From Nannobrachium achirus (taxonomy: Eukaryota > Chordata > Actinopteri > Myctophiformes > Myctophidae): a stretch of DNA of 64,000 nucleotides. Made by a program: the position numbers and the translations under genes. The notes under the pieces are model-generated. The model was not told the origin of the DNA and made no database searches. It saw nothing but the letters and a program-made list of their open reading frames with translations. The stretch covers positions 50,966,462 through 51,030,461 of the forward strand of contig OY997658.1 in assembly GCA_963921795.1 (NCBI GenBank), read 5' to 3'. Below, in pieces: positions 1 through 10,748 of the stretch; the stretch's first letter is position 1; each line of letters opens with the position of its first letter.

Positions 1-335
1 GCTGATGATGAGACTGAGACTATATTTTATGATTAAATTATGGTTTAGTAATTTGACAAGACTATACAGGTAAAGGTGTAAGTGTGATGTCAAACCCACA
101 TCAGCTACTCAACCACTATCAGCCAAGCTAGGGTTCTACTTAGGATTTGACCCTATACCTCGCTTCACATCATAAAGACCCAACCCAAGACCCGAGAGAC
201 ACATTAAACGAAATCAGTTCGATTGGATGAATGGTTTGCTGTGCGAAGGACATACAGACATCAGACATGGGTCTGATAGAGATTTGTGGAATGTGTACTC
301 ACAACTTGTGGTTCTGGTTCTCAACCTTACATACC
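1..335. other. unassigned flank
   Basis: No coding region, RNA gene or recognisable repeat was seen in this stretch. It is ordinary AT-moderate sequence upstream of a SINE. Confidence 0.4.
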
Positions 336-500
336 TATCTTATCCCACCGGGTAACTTCAGTGCTGCCCACAGAGGAGTGCGGAGGGGCAGCATTTAGGG
401 GTGTCTTGCTCAGGGACACATCCACACATTGCTGAGAGCTGGAATCGTACCTGGGACCTCCGGGTCTAGGGCTCACTAACCATTCAGCTATGGCCGCCCC
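336..500 (-). mobile_element. tRNA-derived SINE fragment
   Basis: Read on the - strand this begins with a tRNA-like head: an A-box-like segment (tagctgaatggttagtgagc) and a B-box-like ggtacgattcc. It is followed by the fish-SINE phrase 'gtccctgagcaagacac'. Pol III promoter boxes at the head and a non-tRNA body define a tRNA-derived SINE. It has no coding capacity and depends on LINE machinery. The family name is not known to me. Confidence 0.6.
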
Positions 501-632
501 TTTACAGGCCGTGGCCCGGCAAAATGATCATTTTTGAACTGGGGACCCCCCAAAATAATCACATTTGAACTGGGGACCCCCCAAATTAATCATATTTGAA
601 CTGGGGACGAACCTCCCACCCTGACAAGCACT

Positions 633-682
633 TAGCAGATTTACAAGCTTGGGCGTTGTGAGCTTGTAGATCAGCTATTTTC
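633..682. repeat. short palindromic repeat, copy 1
   Basis: Left arm tagcagatttacaagctt pairs with right arm gagcttgtagatcagcta around a short centre (gggcgttgt). It lies in a hAT-family-1 MITE, at a place equivalent to the palindrome at 50241-50314 although the sequence before it is shortened. Confidence 0.7.
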
Positions 683-810
683 CAAAAATGTTGCTTCTTT
701 CTTATATTATTTTCTTCAGGTGAATTTGGACAATGTTTGACCAGTTTCTATATAATATACTGTAGTTTGTTGATTACTTTTGATGCGGTAATGGTCTTTT
801 TTTCATTTAA

Positions 811-1086
811 AGGGATATTCCACTTTCAACAGGGAGCAGTGGTAGGGCCTCTCTCCACATACAAACCCATTGTAACTTCAAACTCCATTTTAATGAATGT
901 GTGTTTTTAATGAATCTATCATGGTTAAAATGAAGTTTGAAGTTACAATGGTTGTGTATGGGGAGAGGCCCTTACATCAAATATCTAAATATTCAATCAA
1001 GCTAATTAAAAACTGTTCAGGGTATTCATAAAAGCCTGATTAGATGATAAAATTACCAAAAGTTCTTTTGAAAGTGAAATATCCCT
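811..1086. mobile_element. TTAA-flanked T2/Kolobok-like MITE
   Basis: The element starts agggatattccactttcaa and ends ttgaaagtgaaatatccct, with TTAA directly outside each end (807-810 and 1087-1090). Internal arms are also inverted (cattgtaacttcaaactcca and its complement). T2 MITEs of Xenopus, mobilised by Kolobok transposase, have ends of the type TTAAAGGRR, which fits. piggyBac also duplicates TTAA and is the alternative. It is about 276 bp and non-coding, and is related to 10100-10748. Confidence 0.75.
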
Positions 1087-1191
1087 TTAATTTCATTGTC
1101 ATCTGGGAACCCCCTCCCACCCCAAAAAAAAAGAATCATGTGAGGACTCCCCTGGGGGTCCCGACCCATAGGTTGAGAACCACTGCTCCAT

Positions 1192-1412
1192 CCCAGTAGT
1201 TCTCAAACCTTTACATTTCAAGGACCCCCAGTTTGATATGCAGCGGACCACAGGACCCCATTCGATACCCTTTTCTATCTCTGGGACCGCAAAAACGGGT
1301 GACGGGTCCATTTGGTTCCATGTGTACAATCTTGAGTTACAGTCCTTTAACTCCTCAAGGACCCTGCTTGGGGGTCCCCGGACCCCAAGCTTGATCTACC
1401 ACGGCCCTGTCC
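1192..1412. repeat. hAT-type repeat remnant
   Basis: It carries the phrase 'agtagttctcaaacctt' and 'gggggtccccggacccc', both characteristic of the degenerate hAT MITEs elsewhere in the window. No clear ends or target duplication are seen. Confidence 0.4.
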
Positions 1413-1513
1413 AATTCTTGGATTGTTGTTCAGTTCAGTTTCCAGAAAAAATAAAATATAGAGTAGGCCTACTGAAAAATATATAAAATATGAGATTATT
1501 AGAAATAAATATG

Positions 1514-1772
1514 TGGGGGCGGCATAGCTCAGGGGTAGAGAAACCGTTATTAGAGCACGAAGGGTTCCCAGTTCGAATCCGGGCTCCCCCTGAGTTAATG
1601 TCGAAGGGTCCTTGGGCAAGACTCTGAACCCCACATTGCTCCCGGTGAGCAGGTTGGTGCCTTGCATGGTTTCCTCTGCCACCGGTGTATGAATGTGTGC
1701 GTGAATGGGTGAATGTAATCCACAATCTATGTAAAGCGCTTTGGATAAAAGCGCTATATAAATGCACCATTT
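1514..1772 (+). mobile_element. tRNA-derived SINE, family A, near full length
   Basis: The tRNA-like head has an A box (tagctcaggggtagag) and a B box (gttcgaatcc). The body contains 'ccttgcatggtttcc' and the 3' end reads 'gtaaagcgctttggataa', followed by an AT-rich tail. That 3' end is the type shared between fish SINEs and L2-like LINEs, which presumably supply reverse transcriptase. Other copies in the window lie at 4361-4626 (-), 6478-6727 (-) and 30664-30835 (+). It does not encode protein. Confidence 0.85.
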
Positions 1773-1833
1773 ATTTTATTTATTTATTTAAAACAAAGAC
1801 AGACAAGCTACTATGCTAAAATATGCCATGTCA

Positions 1834-1878
1834 TGACAGGACAGGACAGGACAGGACAGGACAGGACAGGACAGGACA
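1834..1878. repeat. pentanucleotide microsatellite (ACAGG)n
   Basis: About nine uninterrupted copies of the 5-bp unit acagg. Confidence 0.9.
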
Positions 1879-2370
1879 ACTTTGGTCTTTTCTTAGAATT
1901 AAAATGAATCCTCCCGATTGGACAAAATCCTTGTGTGAGGCTGCATTCTGGAGCAGGAAGTGCCCTTTTATGGAATGCTGAGAATGCCAGGCAGCTCTCA
2001 CATCAACTTCCGGTTGGGTGTGTGCACGGTCGTATAGTAGTCTCCTCTCTGTCTACTAGGAAATAAATAAACCAGCAGGAACAACCTCTCTGTTTACATC
2101 AACCCACTTTGGTTGACATTCCATTAAAACAACGGTAAGCACTGTCGCCATAACGGAGCGTTGTCGTCAAAAGCGACGTTTTGTCACCGTTATCCCCGTT
2201 AAAAACCGTTACCCTCTCCCAGATAACTTCTTTTCCTCTAACCTTCCATTCTTCTCTGCCGGTTTGTGTGAGCAAAGCTTTTTAGGAACGTGTCGAAACG
2301 GGCATTGCATAGCGTTAGCCTTGGGTATAGATGTATTTTATGTAGTCTGACTTTTACTTTTGTAGCCTTA

Positions 2371-3134
2371 CCCCAGGGCTCCACTGGCTGCGTCGCGTTG
2401 CTCTGCGTCTTGACGGGGTCATTGACGCAGACACATTGCCGTCCGACTGGCTCCACTGAACGTGAATGTGTTGATATTTCAATCAAAGATCATAGGATAT
2501 TCGCATTATCAACTGTAGTGTTATAGGCTATATGCCTAATTATAATAATTTATGCTGTGTAAAGTGCCGGAGAAAATAGCAGATATACAAGCTCACAACA
2601 TAGTCGAGTGCATGAATCTGTCATCATGCTGTTGTGACTGTGTCTGAGCTTGTAGATTGGCTATTTTCGGTACACCAGTCCAGCGCAGCCACGATAATGT
2701 ATAGCCTAAAATCAGACTCAGTCACTCACTGCTGGCCTGTTTTTAGGAGGAAGAATTGAGAAAGTTGTTGCCTGTTGTGAACTTGTGATTAGCCTATATC
2801 AAGTGGGAAGACCACTAATTACATAAAAAAATATGCGAGGAATTTTGGGACATCTAGTCACCCTTGTGAATGACGTGAACAGCAGAAAGGCACGTACGGT
2901 ATATACATTTAATATGCAATGCAATTACATTTAATCATAATTTATACATGACTGGACGTTGTGGACGCCGTCAAAAAATTGAACCGGGGCAATTTTTGAG
3001 TTTGGACGCCGTCACCGGAGCGTCCGACGTTGACGTTACCGTCGGCAGTGGAGCTCCCTTTATTGATTAAAACGGGACCGTTTCCAACGTTGACGTTGAC
3101 GCGACGCTCGACGCGCTCGGTGGAGCCGGGGGGT
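2371..3134. mobile_element. probable non-autonomous DNA element with inverted ends
   Basis: The left end reads agggctccactggctgcgtc and the right end, complemented, reads cccggctccaccgagcgcgt, so the two ends are diverged inverted repeats about 760 bp apart. The interior repeats 'gacgccgtca' motifs and includes palindrome copy 2. No target duplication could be fixed and no coding frame is present. Superfamily is unresolved. Confidence 0.4.
2572..2678. repeat. short palindromic repeat, copy 2 (long spacer)
   Basis: Left arm gaaaatagcagatatacaag and right arm gagcttgtagattggctatt are inverted around an unusually long centre of about 55 bp, itself containing 'catgctgttgtgac'. Confidence 0.65.
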
Positions 3135-3439
3135 TAGCGTTCTAGCTATGTTCAGACAGAGCTACGTTCTTATGTATGGTAGTCTTGGTCTCTACCGTCT
3201 GTAAGTCACTGGACATCCGCGCGGAAAGCACGCAATTCTCCGTATATTTATAGAAACCTTATATTTACAGCTGAACCTGTAGCCCTGGATGTTAACTAGA
3301 CATTCGGTACCCGTGTTCACTGTACGAGCCAGTATTTTTGTGTTTTAATCCCGTCTGTGTGGGATTCTGTTTGAAGTCTCCTGTATTCCTCAGTGGACGG
3401 TAGTGACGGGGCGCATCCGGCGAAAGACGGAATTACACC

Positions 3440-3579
3440 CAATGTAAACAGGAAGTAAACGAGGGGGTAAAACATGGCGTCCAGGCACGGACGCGATTAA
3501 AACTCTAATTTATTGAAAAATACGGACTGATACAGCGCACAAAGGTTCCGAATGCCGAGTGAACATCCGTAGCTACCGG
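3440..3579 (+). promoter_or_regulatory. RSU1: proposed promoter and non-coding first exon of RSU1
   Basis: The stretch has an ETS-like site (acaggaagt) followed 16 bases later by a YY1-like motif (catggcgtcc), a pairing common at TATA-less housekeeping promoters. It ends at a good splice donor (ccgg|gtaagc at 3579/3580). The coding exon begins after an acceptor at 3925, so this would be a 5'-UTR exon 346 bp upstream. It is inferred from motifs and spacing only; the transcription start is not shown by the sequence. Confidence 0.4.
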
Positions 3580-3697
3580 GTAAGCACGTTTATATTTTGC
3601 ATGTGTACATGTTCGAATAAATACGGAATTAACGCGCGGATGTCCACTGATATTGCAGGGTAAAGACCAAGACGATCTTAGAATACTTTAAAATAGA

Positions 3698-3800
3698 TTG
3701 AAGAAGATTGATTGATTGAAGAATGTATTAGAAGGTTGCGTAGGAAAAAGTACAGTGTCATGTCAAATCACTGGTACAAGGTCAACTAAAAGGAGATCCT
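3698..3800 (-). mobile_element. LINE 3'-end remnant (GATT tail)
   Basis: On the - strand it matches the 3' untranslated end of the LINE fragment at 63031-63534 (for example cactggtacaaggtcaacta against its complement there), finishing in (AATC)n. A third related piece is at 32138-32240. It sits in the first RSU1 intron, so it does not contribute to the mRNA. Confidence 0.65.
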
Positions 3801-3925
3801 TGTACACTTTTCGGCTGAAAGACAGTCAAGCGGATAGATCACAATCTTGTCTTGATCCAAGGCTAGCATTGCGTCAAAATTCTCTTTTATTCATTTTGTT
3901 TGTTTATTCTTCCATTTGTGTACAG

Positions 3926-4037
3926 AAAATGTCCAAGTCGTTGAAGAAGATAGTGGAGGAGAGTCGGGACAAGAACCTCCCTGAGGTGGATATGTGCGAC
4001 AGAGGGATCTCCAACATGCTTGACGTCCCAGCACTGT
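3926..4037 (+). CDS. RSU1: RSU1 first coding exon (start codon)
   Basis: An acceptor (ttgtgtacag) precedes aaaATG; the start codon is at 3929-3931. The encoded start MSKSLKKIVEESRDKN, then a segment ending NMLDVPAL, is typical of RSU1's N-terminus, a short acidic/basic helix before the first leucine-rich repeat. The exon ends with one base of a split codon (CTG T|gtaagt). No other in-frame ATG upstream gives a longer conserved product. Compared with mammals the body is conserved, with a Pro-Ala pair before the Leu where mammals have other residues. Confidence 0.93.
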
Positions 4038-4360
4038 GTAAGTTTAAGTTCACAAAGCAACAAATGTCTCGTCTTGTACTTGGAATGCACTTGAACATTA
4101 TGCCAAGTCAGTGCAGTAACAGTTTAGTTGTACTGGACCAGGGCTGATGACGTCACCTTTGGCATGTCCCACTAGCTCCTATTTTGGGTGAAATATTTCG
4201 AGTAGAGGAGCAGCATCATTACCATAACCTGATGGAAGTACCCTGATAGAAAGGTGTTTGTAGATATCTTAAAAGAAGGAAAAAATTAAAAGAAAAAATG
4301 TGGAATATATCTATAATTGTTCTAACAACACAAATCTTGTATGGGGTCCTTGGCACCAAG

Positions 4361-4626
4361 TAAATGGTAAATAGTGCATTTATATAGCGCCCTTATCCAA
4401 GGCGCTTTACAGAGATGCATAGGCGCATTCACCCATTCACACACACACATTCATACACCAATGGCAGTGGAAACCATGCAAGGCACCAACCTGCTCATCG
4501 GAAGCAACTAGGGGTTCAGAGTCTTGCTAAAGGACTCTTCGACACTAACTCTGGGGGAGCCCAGTATTGAACTGAGAACCCTCTGTGTTGTAATGACGGT
4601 TTTCTACCCCTGAGCCACTGCCACCC
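4361..4626 (-). mobile_element. tRNA-derived SINE, family A
   Basis: It is the reverse complement of the 1514-1772 copy: it begins with the L2-type tail (gcgcccttatccaaggcgc) and ends in the tRNA head complement (gagccactgccaccc). It lies in an RSU1 intron in antisense orientation. Confidence 0.85.
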
Positions 4627-4752
4627 TTCTACAAATACATATTCATTTGGGGGTCCTCCTCCTTGATATGAGAGAAATAAAGCAGAAAGCTCGCAACACT
4701 CCAGATTAAATAAGTCTTTAGGGTGCACAGCACCATAACAACATGAAATTGA

Positions 4753-4876
4753 GGAAATAGCCAGTACACAATGAATGTCCCTTTACCATGGTTTATTTAC
4801 TTCTGGTTGTATCTGTCTGTGAGAGGTAAATAGACCATGTGAAAGGGACATTCATTGTGTGCTGGCCATTTCCTCA
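4753..4876. repeat. foldback element, ~50-bp arms
   Basis: The left arm (gaggaaatagccagtacaca onward) and right arm (its near-perfect complement ending gctggccatttcctc) flank a spacer of about 25 bp. The arms are long and well paired, as in a recent MITE or foldback; no target duplication was identified. Confidence 0.75.
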
Positions 4877-5759
4877 CTTTAGACCCATTCACACAGAGAA
4901 AAAGCTAAACAATTAACCAGCTTTGTAATTCCATGTAATCTCTATGCAAACCATCTTTTTTCATTTTGATTAGCTTTTAAAAGCTTGAAAATGAAAAGCT
5001 TGCTTGCTTTATTGCTTCCTAGAGCTCAGTTTATTTTTGCTACCCCGGTCACGGTCCCCTGGTTCTCACAGGAGCAGCATACGTGACCGACCACTGGACG
5101 CGGACTAAACACACGCCCACAAAAACGAATAGGCCTATTAAAGGTTTTGAAACTAGCATAACAAACAAACTAACCAGTAACCACTATTATTTATAAGCAA
5201 CTTTACAGGAAAAAACAAGCCAAAGATTACTATCCCACATGCACGGGTTGCATGCATGCAAGCACACACATTCATTGTGCATAGCACTTTTCACATCTAC
5301 AGTGCAGCTATAATGATAGAAAGTAGGAGACGCCACTTTATAGTCAATTACCTGTTTTCTACTATTAAAGAAAATTAATACACAAGTGGATCTGCAGCTG
5401 GTTTATACTAGTTAGGCAGCAGCTCACTTGCCAAATGAACTACAATTGAACTACAATATCATTCAGCCCGAGAGAATACCTTAAATAGGTGCAACTTTAA
5501 TGTGTCAGATTCATACTTCATACCTTTGCTAATAAAACAGTGTGTATATCCATCCACTGCTTTCTTATAATGGTGCCAAGGATGTGATGCACACATCCTT
5601 TGTAAGCTGCTTTGCTATTATAAGGTGGCAAATGTGTGAGATTCTGACTTGAAATGGACAGATGCTCTTAAAGAGCTAGTGCTGTGGAAATATATTGTAT
5701 GGGGTCATTGTCCCCAGCCGCAAGCAACTTAAACACTATAACGCTGTCTTGCATCTGGA

Positions 5760-6130
5760 GTTACAATACCAACCCTTGACAGCCCATTCATCCAAACAGA
5801 AAAGTCCTATCTGATTGTATTAAACAACATTAAACTCGCCAAGATTGCAGCAGCGGTATGGAAAACTTGGGTTATCATCTTCGTATCTGTATGTTTTTAT
5901 TTCATAAAAATCCACCGTAGACGTAGACATGTTATGAGCTACTTTCTGTCGATGAATTCTGTGATGTGATCATTTTTTGAAGTGTTTTGAGTTTGGAAGA
6001 TGGCACTCGTTTTCAATAATGCAACATCCCGCTACCTCCTGCATTATGTGACATTTAGAAACAGGTGGTGCACAGGACTGTTGAGTGATTCCCAACGAGC
6101 GCCTCCAAACTCAAAAACTTAAAATAATCA
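5760..6130. repeat. interspersed repeat shared with 51410-51840
   Basis: Shared phrases include 'agtcctatctgattgtatta', 'ataaaaatccacc' and 'gagtgatt'. The copies are diverged by many substitutions. A shorter related copy with inverted ends lies at 48920-49148. Non-coding. Confidence 0.6.
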
Positions 6131-6390
6131 CCTGCACAGAATTTAAGATTCTTCACTGAATGTTTCAAACTCTTACAAACCTTCATAAATTCAACTTGTA
6201 ACAGTGTAATGCAACTTGAGATGTAACGTAGTAAGTGGAGTAAAATAGTTCAACCATGAGTGGAAATACAAAATAAATGAATAAACAGTACATAAAAAGA
6301 CAGTATTTGATTAAATGCATACTCTTTATGTTGAGTGTATACTATACATGGTGTATATGACGCTGCCTTTGCTTCTTTTCCCCCTTGCAG

Positions 6391-6441
6391 TCACTTTGTC
6401 CAACATCACTCAGCTGGTTCTCAGCCACAACAAGCTCACAA
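6391..6441 (+). CDS. RSU1: RSU1 exon, first leucine-rich repeat
   Basis: This 51-nt exon begins by completing the split Phe codon and encodes FTLSNITQLVLSHNKLT, the LxxLxLSxNxLT signature of an LRR. The splice junctions are clean (ccccttgcag before, gtaagt after) and the next codon is split with one base (A) left. The short length and phase match the RSU1 gene layout. Confidence 0.9.
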
Positions 6442-6477
6442 GTAAGTTTTATTTCTCTCATCTTGCTCTGGTAACAT

Positions 6478-6727
6478 AAATGGTAAATGGTGCATTTATA
6501 TAGCGCCTTTATCCAAGCCGCTTTACAATGGTTGTGCATTACATTCACGTCATTCACTCACACATTCATACACCGATGGCGGAGGAAACCATGCAAGACA
6601 CCAACCTGCACATAGGGTTCAGAGTCTTGCTCAAGGACACTTCGACACTATCTCTGTGGGAGCCTGGGATCGAACTGGGAAACCTCTGGTTCCCAAGCGG
6701 TCGCTCTACCTCCTGAGCCACTGCCAG
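6478..6727 (-). mobile_element. tRNA-derived SINE, family A
   Basis: It is the reverse complement of the family-A SINE, with tail gcgcctttatccaagccgc, body 'aaaccatgcaagacacc' and tRNA B box complement 'ggatcgaactgg'. Confidence 0.85.
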
Positions 6728-6949
6728 TTCAGTGGTTCTCAAACAGACCCACAAATTATTTCGGGGGTCCCCAGATAATTAGCTTAAAGTGCAACATTGT
6801 TTTCTCACTCAACCGTAAACAAACGAACATAGGCTATCTGCCTTTTTTCAAAAGTTACAATTTAATTACTTTTAAGACCTTTTTTAATGCCAAATTGGTC
6901 GGTCAAATTGTCAAATATTATGTACGAAAGAGTAGAGGCAAACGTTGTG

Positions 6950-7020
6950 AAAATAGCTGATCTACAAGCTCGCAACGCCTTGCAGTGCGAGGCGTTGTGA
7001 GCTTGTAGTTCGGCTATTTT
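6950..7020. repeat. short palindromic repeat, copy 3
   Basis: Left arm aaaatagctgatctacaagc, right arm gcttgtagttcggctatttt, centre with paired cgcct/aggcg. It lies inside a hAT-family-1 MITE next to 'gaggcaaacgttgtg', the same flank seen in inverse at 50315. Confidence 0.8.
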
Positions 7021-7085
7021 TGTAGTTCGGCTGTCCTTGCTTATTGTAAGACGCTCTGGATTAAGAGCGTCTGCTAAATGCTTAA

Positions 7086-7577
7086 AGCTATACTGTGTAA
7101 GTTGCTCAACTAGTGGTCAGTAGCGTCTGCATCTTTCGTCCGTTTTTCGCCGCGGACCGGGCCTCACACCCCCGCGTCACCCCCGCGTCTGCCTCCACCT
7201 CGCCGAGATCTATCTTTAGAGGGGTCCCTGGTTCCTGTGCGTTCAGGCATTCCGGAGAAACGGAGTGTTTCACCCGAGTATAGATAGAGACACACGGGCG
7301 CCTACAAATATGGCCGCCCTATTGTGATAGCTAGCGACCCCACTTCAAGATGCGCTGTGATTGGCCGGCAGTGTATAACCCTCGCTGTGATTGGCCGATA
7401 GTGTATGATGACGTAATTTTTGCGCGAAAACCGGACCCCGGTCAGGATCATAGAAAACATATAAAGAGAAGGCTTCAGAAGCTGAAAATAACGGAGTGGG
7501 TGTTCTAAAACTTTAGCGATTTAAGAGTTAGGACAATTTTAAGATTTGTTTTATAAAAAAAGTTACATGGTACAACT
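7086..7577. mobile_element. TTAA-flanked MITE
   Basis: Ends ttaaagctatactgtgtaa and, complemented, ttaaagttgtaccatgtaac are inverted repeats, with TTAA outside each (7082-7085, 7578-7581). It is about 492 bp, GC-rich inside, with no coding frame. The TTAA target points to Kolobok or piggyBac machinery. It is inserted in a hAT MITE. Confidence 0.65.
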
Positions 7578-7867
7578 TTAAATTGCAAATTGTGAATTGT
7601 AATGCCTTCAATTCCAAGTGCTAGTCAGGGTGGGGCGGTCCCCAGTTCAAATATGATTATTTTGGGCGGTCTTGGCGTGAAAAGTTGGAGAACTAACTAC
7701 TGCTGTTGTTCATCAAGCATACTGCACTTACTTTAGCTATGAAATGCCATTTTCAACCAGTAGAGTGCACCATATCCCTATCAACCAACAAACTATTTGA
7801 ATACTAAGTCAGGGTTGGACTGTGAGGGACATCATGGGCTCTATTTTTTTTTTTTTTTTTTACATTT

Positions 7868-7920
7868 CAAATAGCTGATCTACAAGCTCACAACGTGTCG
7901 ATGTATATCGGCTATTTGAA
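7868..7920. repeat. short palindromic repeat, copy 4
   Basis: Outer ends tttcaaatagc and gctatttgaa are inverted. The left arm (ctgatctacaagctcacaac) is intact while the right arm is largely lost (gtatatcggctattt). Confidence 0.65.
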
Positions 7921-8016
7921 GTATTTTAAAATGTTTTTCAAAATGGTAAAAGGCAGAAATATTTAGGGATAAGGCATTGGACGAAAATATAGGTGCTTAT
8001 CTTACTGTTCATTTAA

Positions 8017-8380
8017 AGGGGTATTTCAATTTAAATCGCTTCCTGGGTCATTTTAACCTCTACTCTGGATTTTGTGTGCACCCGGGCCAGCCCTGGACAG
8101 TTTTTTTTGATTCAGTTGCTCGATTCAATATTTAGACATTTGATATTCATTGTAACTTCAGTTCAAACTTCAAACTCCATCTTAACCTTCATAGACTCAT
8201 TGAAAACACACGTCCCTGGTTCTGGTGATTCTCTAACATTTGGCCTTCTCATGCGTGAGGGGGCTGTGCTTTTTATCATTTATTTTCCCATTGAAATTAT
8301 TTTGTATTATCAAGGCCTGATCAGCGCCAGTCTGTCATCAGGCTGCCCTTTAGTATAGTGTTTACTGGAACACTTTTCTT
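8017..8380. mobile_element. partial T2/Kolobok-like MITE
   Basis: It starts TTAA-aggggtatttcaatttaaa, and the interior shares 'cattgtaacttcagttcaaa' and 'catgcgtgagggggctgtgc' with the 10100-10748 copy. The right terminus was not found, so this is a truncated or rearranged copy. Confidence 0.5.
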
Positions 8381-8557
8381 GTAACGGACTGTTTTCATTC
8401 ATGTGAATCTGTTCCTCTATGCCAGAGGTTCTCAAACCTCTTTTTGGTTCAGGGCACCCCGGTAACGAACCTTTTAATCCATGGCACCCAGCTGAATCAC
8501 ATTACATTCATGTCATATGATATTACGATACATAAATATGTAAATCTTTACCCTTAA

Positions 8558-9193
8558 AGGCCCTTTTCCACCGGCAGCGATAACGATGACGATAGCCATA
8601 AAATATCCCACAACCTTAATTAGAATCGCCCCGTGTGTTTGTGTGTGTTTCCATCTGTAACTCCACGTTCAGCAGTTGTTCAATTGTCTAAAAAACATAA
8701 TACAAAAATCAATAACGCATGTACCTTGCCCAACATCAACTTTATCACCTTCAAATGTGTCTCTACTTCTCATAATCCCCAAATGTTTAAAATATTTCCC
8801 CAAATTTTGGCCTGTAGGCGGCTTTGTCCTGTGATGCGATTTACATCACAAATGGGCGTCAACAAGCGTCTGTCTGCTTCACACCAAGGGGCTGTAGGCT
8901 AGTCACAGTGATAATTATGCCTTCACATTGATGTCCGATAAAGTTATCGGACATCAATGTGAAGAGGCGCCAATTAACAGCCGCTCGCGCAGAGCGCACC
9001 TCGAGCTGTTTGTCAGAGACCCAGTTCCATATCACTGTGATCTTAACCACATCGTTGTTGATCCTAACGATGTAGTTGTCGGCTATCGTTGTCTGTATCG
9101 GTGTTGAGTGGATGCTGCCGATCCACTTCAATTGAAAACCCACTTTTTTAAATCGTTATCGTCATCGTCATCGCTGCCAGTGGAAAAGGGCCT
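8558..9193. mobile_element. Harbinger-like MITE with central hairpin
   Basis: Ends aggcccttttccaccggcag and, complemented, aggcccttttccactggcag form long inverted repeats continuing into 'cgatgacgat' runs. Flanking trinucleotides are TAA (8555-8557) and TGA (9194-9196), a decayed 3-bp duplication typical of PIF/Harbinger. A perfect 21-bp-arm hairpin (8921-8964) sits in the interior. No coding frame. Confidence 0.65.
8921..8964. repeat. perfect hairpin, 21-bp arms
   Basis: The left arm begins cttcacattgatgtccgata, and its exact complement follows after a 2-nt loop. It lies near the middle of the Harbinger-like element. Confidence 0.85.
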
Positions 9194-9760
9194 TGAGAAT
9201 GTTAAAGTATAGTATGTCGCAAGGAAAACTTGAGAGAATATCGGTTGGGAACGGTATTCAAACCCGCGACCAGTTGAAGCATTTTCTTTCATGTTGCTGG
9301 GTGCAAGGCAGGAAAGACAAATGTTGATGTTCTTCCAAGATGAAAGAACATCGAAACGTCAGTGAATAAATCATGTTGAATGTGTATTGTGTATTTGTGT
9401 ATGTATGTATGTATTCTGTCAATATATGGTTGAATTTACTTCCATTAGTTGAGTTTCCATTATGCTCATATATCTGTACTTGCCTGGGATCCTATTCTTA
9501 CCTGCTGCCTGGATGACATTATACTCCCATATTTGGCGAGACTTAGCGATCTTGAAGAGATTACACTCATATCTCCATCTCTTTTATTTCTCTGTCCTTT
9601 TCTATTAACAGCGTAGATCAAAGTTCACAGGGATGATCTCATTAGTGTTGTGTACCCACTACCCGCCTGGCTGCAGGACAGCCTCTCAGGCGCATTCATT
9701 CCTCGTCTAGTGCTCCCCAAATATTATACCTTCTGTATGGCTTTGACCCGTGCAACCCTG

Positions 9761-9761
<1 letters not shown>

Positions 9762-9841
<80 letters not shown>
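9762..9841. repeat. (CA)n microsatellite
   Basis: About 40 uninterrupted CA units followed by a short T run. Confidence 0.97.
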
Positions 9842-9843
<2 letters not shown>

Positions 9844-10099
9844 CTTTTTTTTTTACTCAGGCAGTTACATTAAGGAGTAGTTCACCCAATTATTTCACCA
9901 ATTACAAACACCATGAAGCCTTGAATTCTTGAAGTTTTTGTTACATTCTTAAAGACAAGACAAGGCAATTTATTTTCCCCCTTAAAACATAATGATCATC
10001 AGGTATTATGATTATACTTTGAGGAAGATTCTTTTCTAAAAAGTGTACAGAAAGTATTAAAATTATGTTTTTATGTGGCCACACCCACCTGTTCATTAA

Positions 10100-10748
10100 A
10101 GGGATATTTCACTTTCAAAAAAAAACTTTTGGTCATTTTATCATCTAATCAGGCTTTTATGAACACCCTTTTTTATGAACACAGATTTTAATTTGTTTGA
10201 TTCAATATTTAGATATTTGATGTAAATGTTATCAGGCCCTCCTCCTGCAGGACGCCTCCCCATACACACCCATTGTAACTTCAAACTCCATTTTAACCAT
10301 GATAGATTCATTAAAAACACCAATTATCTTTTCTGGTTACTCATACTACCCTTCTAATACGTGAGCATGCTGTGTTTTTTCGATAACTTTTTTCATTTAT
10401 TTGTAATAACTTTTTAATGTATTTAATTATTTTCCATTTTCCCAAATAATTATTACAAATGAATGAAAAAAGTTATTGAAAAAACACGGCCTGCTCACGT
10501 ATTAGGAGGGTAGTATGAGTCCCCAATAAAAATAATGGGTGATTTTAATGAATCTATCATGGTTAAAATGGAGTTTGAAGTTACAATGGGTGTGTATGGG
10601 GAGAGGCCCTGGGCCTGGAGGGCCTGATAACATTTACATCAAATATCTAAATATTGTATCAAGCAAATTAAAAACTGTCCAGGGTGTTCATAAAAGAATG
10701 ATTAAACTATAAAATGACCAAAAGTTTTTTTGAAACTGGAATATCCCT
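10100..10748. mobile_element. T2/Kolobok-like palindromic MITE, full length
   Basis: Starts agggatatttcactttcaaa and ends tttgaaactggaatatccct, with TTAA on both sides (10096-10099, 10749-10752). The two halves are near-complete inverted copies of each other, about 300 bp each, including 'cttttggtcattttat', 'cattgtaacttcaaactcca' and 'ttattcatttgtaataactt'. It would fold into one very long hairpin. Non-coding; needs a transposase in trans. Confidence 0.8.

Larger units (their letters stand above)
527..1187. mobile_element. degenerate hAT MITE (family 1) hosting a palindrome and a T2-like MITE
   Basis: The right end (ggttgagaaccactg) and the internal ggggacccccca phrases match the better preserved copy at 50111-50555, which has an 8-bp target duplication. 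The left part carries tandem copies of 'tgaactggggacccccca'. A palindrome (633-682) and a TTAA-flanked MITE (811-1086) sit inside. It is non-coding and heavily rearranged, and no target duplication is visible for this copy. Confidence 0.6.
4038..6390 (+). other. RSU1: RSU1 intron with SINEs and a foldback repeat
   Basis: It contains a family-A SINE (4361-4626), a 50-bp-arm foldback (4753-4876) and an interspersed repeat (about 5760-6130). The stretch 4880-5760 holds no feature I can support. The donor is gtaagt and the acceptor is ccccttgcag. Confidence 0.8.
6729..7700 (-). mobile_element. hAT MITE (family 1) with nested insertions
   Basis: Left and right ends match, in reverse, the copy at 50111-50555 (ends cagtggttctcaaac; interior ggtccccagataattagctt). 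The middle is interrupted by an L2/SINE-tail fragment (about 7035-7080) and a TTAA-flanked MITE (7086-7577). Palindrome copy 3 sits at the same internal position as in the 50111 copy. Non-coding. Confidence 0.7.

Noticed and set aside
1514-1590. Possible functional tRNA gene
   Set aside because: A and B boxes are present but the acceptor stem does not pair and a SINE body and tail follow directly.
3716-4147. 143-codon frame including the RSU1 start
   Set aside because: It begins upstream in a LINE remnant and reads through the splice donor; only the 3929-4037 part is the true exon.
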